From NCBI GenBank assembly GCA_964459985.1, contig CAYWOS010000006.1, positions 29,382-93,381 on the forward strand: DNA of 64,000 nucleotides, given 5' to 3'. The DNA comes from CAYWOS01 sp964459985. Lineage in GTDB: Bacteria > Bacillota > Clostridia > Christensenellales > Aristaeellaceae. The notes under the pieces are model-generated. The model did no database searches, was not told the DNA's origin, and saw nothing but the letters and a program-made list of their open reading frames with translations. Shown piece by piece: positions 61,932-64,000 of this stretch (positions are counted from its first letter, which is position 1; every line of letters begins with the position of its first letter). Made by a program: the position numbers and the translations under genes.

Positions 61932-62432
61932 TTACAGCGTTTGAAAACGCCCGATATACGCGTGAAGGGCGTCGAGAAACGCCCGATGAAACGGAACCTG
62001 ATACAGGATTTCGCCGGCTGCGCGCACGGCGGCGCGAAACTCGGCGCTCATGCCGCGAACGCCGTATTCCATGATCGGGCAGACGGCCCACGCGCGGCGA
62101 TCGAGGCGAACGGCGATCCCGCCGTCTTTCTGTACGGGAAGCAGCGGGAACATCCGGCAGGCGAGCGGGCGCTCGTCGCGGTCGCAGACGCCCGCGCAGA
62201 CAAGCAGGCGCGCGTCGGGCAGCACGTCGTCGTCGCGCAGCACCGTAAAATCGCCCGATTCGCGGTACAGCGCGTCCTCGCCCGGGAACAAAAGCATGCC
62301 GCCGCGCCCGTCCTCGTCGGGCTGACAACAGGCGGCGCGGCACAGCCCGCCGCAATCGGTATGGAGCGGCGTGACATCGCGCAAAAGCTCGCGCGCGCGC
62401 AGAACGGCGCTCAAGGCTTCCTGTCGCGGCAT
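61932..62432 (-). CDS. Cys-rich YkgJ-like metal-binding protein
   Basis: 166 residues. Cys pattern CGGLCRAACCQ near residue 27, CAGVC near 79, then RPLACRMFPLLP near 89 and VCPIM. It resembles the YkgJ/UPF0153 putative zinc- or iron-chelating group. The ATG at 62432 has AAAGGAG eight bases upstream. Function unknown; first gene of the operon with the methyltransferase and GH31. Confidence 0.78.
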   Translation of the reverse strand: MPRQEALSAVLRARELLRDVTPLHTDCGGLCRAACCQPDEDGRGGMLLFPGEDALYRESGDFTVLRDDDVLPDARLLVCAGVCDRDERPLACRMFPLLPVQKDGGIAVRLDRRAWAVCPIMEYGVRGMSAEFRAAVRAAGEILYQVPFHRAFLDALHAYIGRFQTL

Positions 62433-62483
62433 GGCAAAGGCTCCTTTCGCTCTCTGCCGGTATTTTATCATGAAACAAGCCGA

Positions 62484-62512
62484 TTGACAAGGCGGAAAAG
62501 ATCGATTAGGAT
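62484..62512 (+). promoter_or_regulatory. Promoter of cca
   Basis: TTGACA (62484-62489), 17 bp, TAGGAT (62507-62512), 20 bp before the start codon. Confidence 0.75.
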
Positions 62513-62531
62513 AGGCACGGGAGGAATGACC

Positions 62532-63740
62532 ATGCGATTTGCGCTGCCCGCGCCGGTATCGGAAGCGCTCGACCGCCTGACGGCGGCGGGCTATGAGGCG
62601 TACCTTGTCGGCGGCTGCGTGCGCGACGACGCGCTGGGCGCGCCGCCGCACGATTACGATATCGCCTCCTCCGCCACGCCCGAGGAAGCGCACGGAGTTT
62701 TCCGCGGATACCGGCTGATCGACACGGGCATCCGGCACGGCACGGTGACGGTTCTCATCGCGGGCGAGCCCATCGAAATCACCACCTTCCGCCGCGACGG
62801 CGCGTACACGGACGGACGCCGTCCCGACAGCGTCGCCTTTTCGCGCGCGCTCGGCGACGATTTGAGCCGACGCGATTTCACCGTCAACGCCATGGCGTGG
62901 GGGCAAACAGACGGGCTGGTCGATCCCTTCGGCGGGCAAAAGGATCTGCGGGATCGTTTGATTCGCTGCGTCGGCGACCCGCGCGAGCGCTTTGCGGAGG
63001 ACGCGCTGCGCATCCTGCGCGCGGTGCGTTTCGCCTCCAAGCTCGGTTTTACCATTGAAAAAGAAACGCGCGACGCCATGCTCGCGCTCAAAGGGCGGCT
63101 GTCGCTTGTCAGCCGCGAACGCGTGTTTGCTGAAATGACGGGCATTCTCATGGGACAATACGCCGCGCGTGCGATGGAGGACGAGCGGGATATCCTGTTC
63201 GCCGCGCTGCCTACGCTCGACGCCGCGCCGTGGGCGCGCGCCCTCGCCATGACGCCGCGCGCGCCGCTGGACGAATCGGCGCGGTGGGCGGCGCTGCTCG
63301 CGCCCTACGGCGAAAAAAGCGCGGGAGAGGCGGCGCGCGATCTCAAAATGTCCGGCGCTCTGTCGTCGCGCGTCGTCACGGCGGCGCGGTGGCTCGATCG
63401 TCCGCTCGCGGCGGAAACCGTTCAGTACGCGATGACGATGATCGACGGCGAAGCGCTCTCGTTCCTGCTTGATCTGAAGCTCGCCGACGGCGCGGACGCG
63501 CGCGCGGTCGAGGCGCTGCAGGCCGAAATGCGGCGCGTCGCCGACGGGAACGAATGCGTGTCGCTCGCGCAGCTCGCCGTGCGCGGCGGCGATCTGAAAA
63601 AGCTCGGGTACGCGGGCGCGGCGATCGGCGATACGCTGAACGCGCTGCTGCGCGAGGTCGCGCTGCGCCGCCTGCCCAACGAACGGGACGCGCTGCTCCG
63701 GGCGGCGGCATCCATGCGCGCGGGAAACAAAGGCGATTAA
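62532..63740 (+). CDS. cca: CCA tRNA nucleotidyltransferase
   Basis: Adds or repairs the 3-prime CCA of tRNA. 402 residues, class II. YLVGGCVRDDALG near residue 22, the catalytic HDYDIAS near 40 (D-x-D), RRDFTVNAMAW near 113, and GDPRERFAEDALRILRAVRF for tRNA/nucleotide binding. It lacks an obvious HD domain. The ATG at 62532 is eight bases from GGGAGGA; an ATG two codons earlier is too close to it. The frame is open far upstream but that is antisense to other genes. Confidence 0.93.
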   Translation: MRFALPAPVSEALDRLTAAGYEAYLVGGCVRDDALGAPPHDYDIASSATPEEAHGVFRGYRLIDTGIRHGTVTVLIAGEPIEITTFRRDGAYTDGRRPDSVAFSRALGDDLSRRDFTVNAMAWGQTDGLVDPFGGQKDLRDRLIRCVGDPRERFAEDALRILRAVRFASKLGFTIEKETRDAMLALKGRLSLVSRERVFAEMTGILMGQYAARAMEDERDILFAALPTLDAAPWARALAMTPRAPLDESARWAALLAPYGEKSAGEAARDLKMSGALSSRVVTAARWLDRPLAAETVQYAMTMIDGEALSFLLDLKLADGADARAVEALQAEMRRVADGNECVSLAQLAVRGGDLKKLGYAGAAIGDTLNALLREVALRRLPNERDALLRAAASMRAGNKGD

Positions 63741-63862
63741 CCGCGCCATGCCGTATACGTCCATGATCCGTCCCGTCTATACAGGTTCCTGTCCGATTAT
63801 GCAGAATACGCGCTGTTTGATCTCATAAATAAAAATTTTGCGCATAAAAATTCATAAAATGC

Positions 63863-63891
63863 TTGACAACAATACCATCGGGTAGTATGAT
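63863..63891 (+). promoter_or_regulatory. Promoter of the right-edge gene
   Basis: TTGACA (63863-63868), 17 bp, TATGAT (63886-63891). Confidence 0.85.
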
Positions 63892-63936
63892 GTATCCGTT
63901 CTCAACGAAGCATCAAGGATTTGGAGGATGACTGTC

Positions 63937-64000
63937 ATGAAAAAACTGCTTGCTCTGGTTATGACCCTTTGCCTGCTCCTGGGCGCGACCGCGATGGCGG
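63937..64000 (+). CDS. Start of a secreted protein, probably another ABC substrate-binding protein
   Basis: Only the signal peptide (MKKLLALVMTLCLLLGATAM) is in the window, after a TTGGAGGATG ribosome site. It closely resembles the signal peptides of the two binding proteins at 2853 and 36972. That and the strong promoter suggest a third importer operon, but the mature sequence is not seen. Confidence 0.55.
   Translation, partial: MKKLLALVMTLCLLLGATAMA

Noticed and set aside
61932..63764. A 610-codon minus-strand open frame covering cca and the Cys-rich gene
   Set aside because: Only its last 166 codons, from the ATG at 62432 with a ribosome site, make a recognisable protein. The rest is antisense to cca.

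Overview
The window is high-GC DNA from a Gram-positive, probably anaerobic, Clostridia-type bacterium. Evidence: a divIB/ftsQ-type dcw cluster, a MurE with the DNPR motif of meso-diaminopimelate enzymes, PASTA-tailed PBP, MraZ, VanW, DegV and AbrB families, strong AGGAGG ribosome sites and near-consensus TTGACA-17-TATAAT promoters. Codon style resembles Christensenellales-like gut lineages, but that placement is inference. I see no tRNA, rRNA, CRISPR array, prophage or transposase gene.

Layout. 1-4055 (minus): a sugar ABC importer (binding protein, two permeases) followed by nagA, cut by the left edge. 4338-7375 (plus): an Mrp-type Fe-S carrier ATPase translationally coupled to a SNF2 ATPase with an N-terminal PD-(D/E)XK nuclease. 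7459-8130 (minus): a LysM protein with PPVET repeats. 8365-21864 (minus): a division and wall cluster, in transcription order mraZ, ftsL-like, PBP, murE, mraY, murD, ftsW, murA, ftsQ, ftsA, ftsZ. rsmH, murF, murG, murC and murB are absent from it. 22396-23544 (minus): zinc-ribbon protein and metallophosphatase. 23673-26005 (plus): secreted CAP protein and a GNAT acetyltransferase. 26110-29425 (minus): nucleotidyltransferase, esterase and condensation-type acyltransferase. 29566-31354 (minus): MgtC-like protein and an unknown protein. 31579-36306 (plus): trpS, hydrolase, P1 peptidase, acpS and nnr. 36458: rpmB. 36972-40056 (plus): a second sugar ABC importer. 40388-45047: Myb-like protein, stand-alone winged helix, pyrG, and an AbrB/ABC-2 exporter operon. 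45401-51681 (plus): tilS, hpt, ftsH, PHP phosphoesterase, VanW. 51738-55303 (plus): AraC regulator, DegV, aldo-keto reductase and flavodoxin. 55387-58097 (minus): inositol-phosphatase, ECF sigma/anti-sigma pair. 58366-62432 (minus): Cys-rich protein, DNA methyltransferase, GH31 glycosidase. 62532-63740: cca. The right edge cuts a third binding-protein-like gene.

The most unusual signal is a repeat present twice, at 24473-24707 and 40099-40330. It is about 235 bp, non-coding and packed with consecutive hairpins. Each copy sits directly behind a gene and is flanked by a perfect direct repeat (26 bp and 29 bp) that is itself the stem-loop of that gene's terminator. The flanking hairpins differ between loci, so they are duplicated target. 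The U-tract remains only after the distal hairpin. This looks like a non-autonomous mobile element that targets intrinsic terminators and duplicates the hairpin.

Both complete importers lack their own ATPase gene, so they probably share one encoded elsewhere. Many operons show ATGA or GTGA stop-start overlaps.
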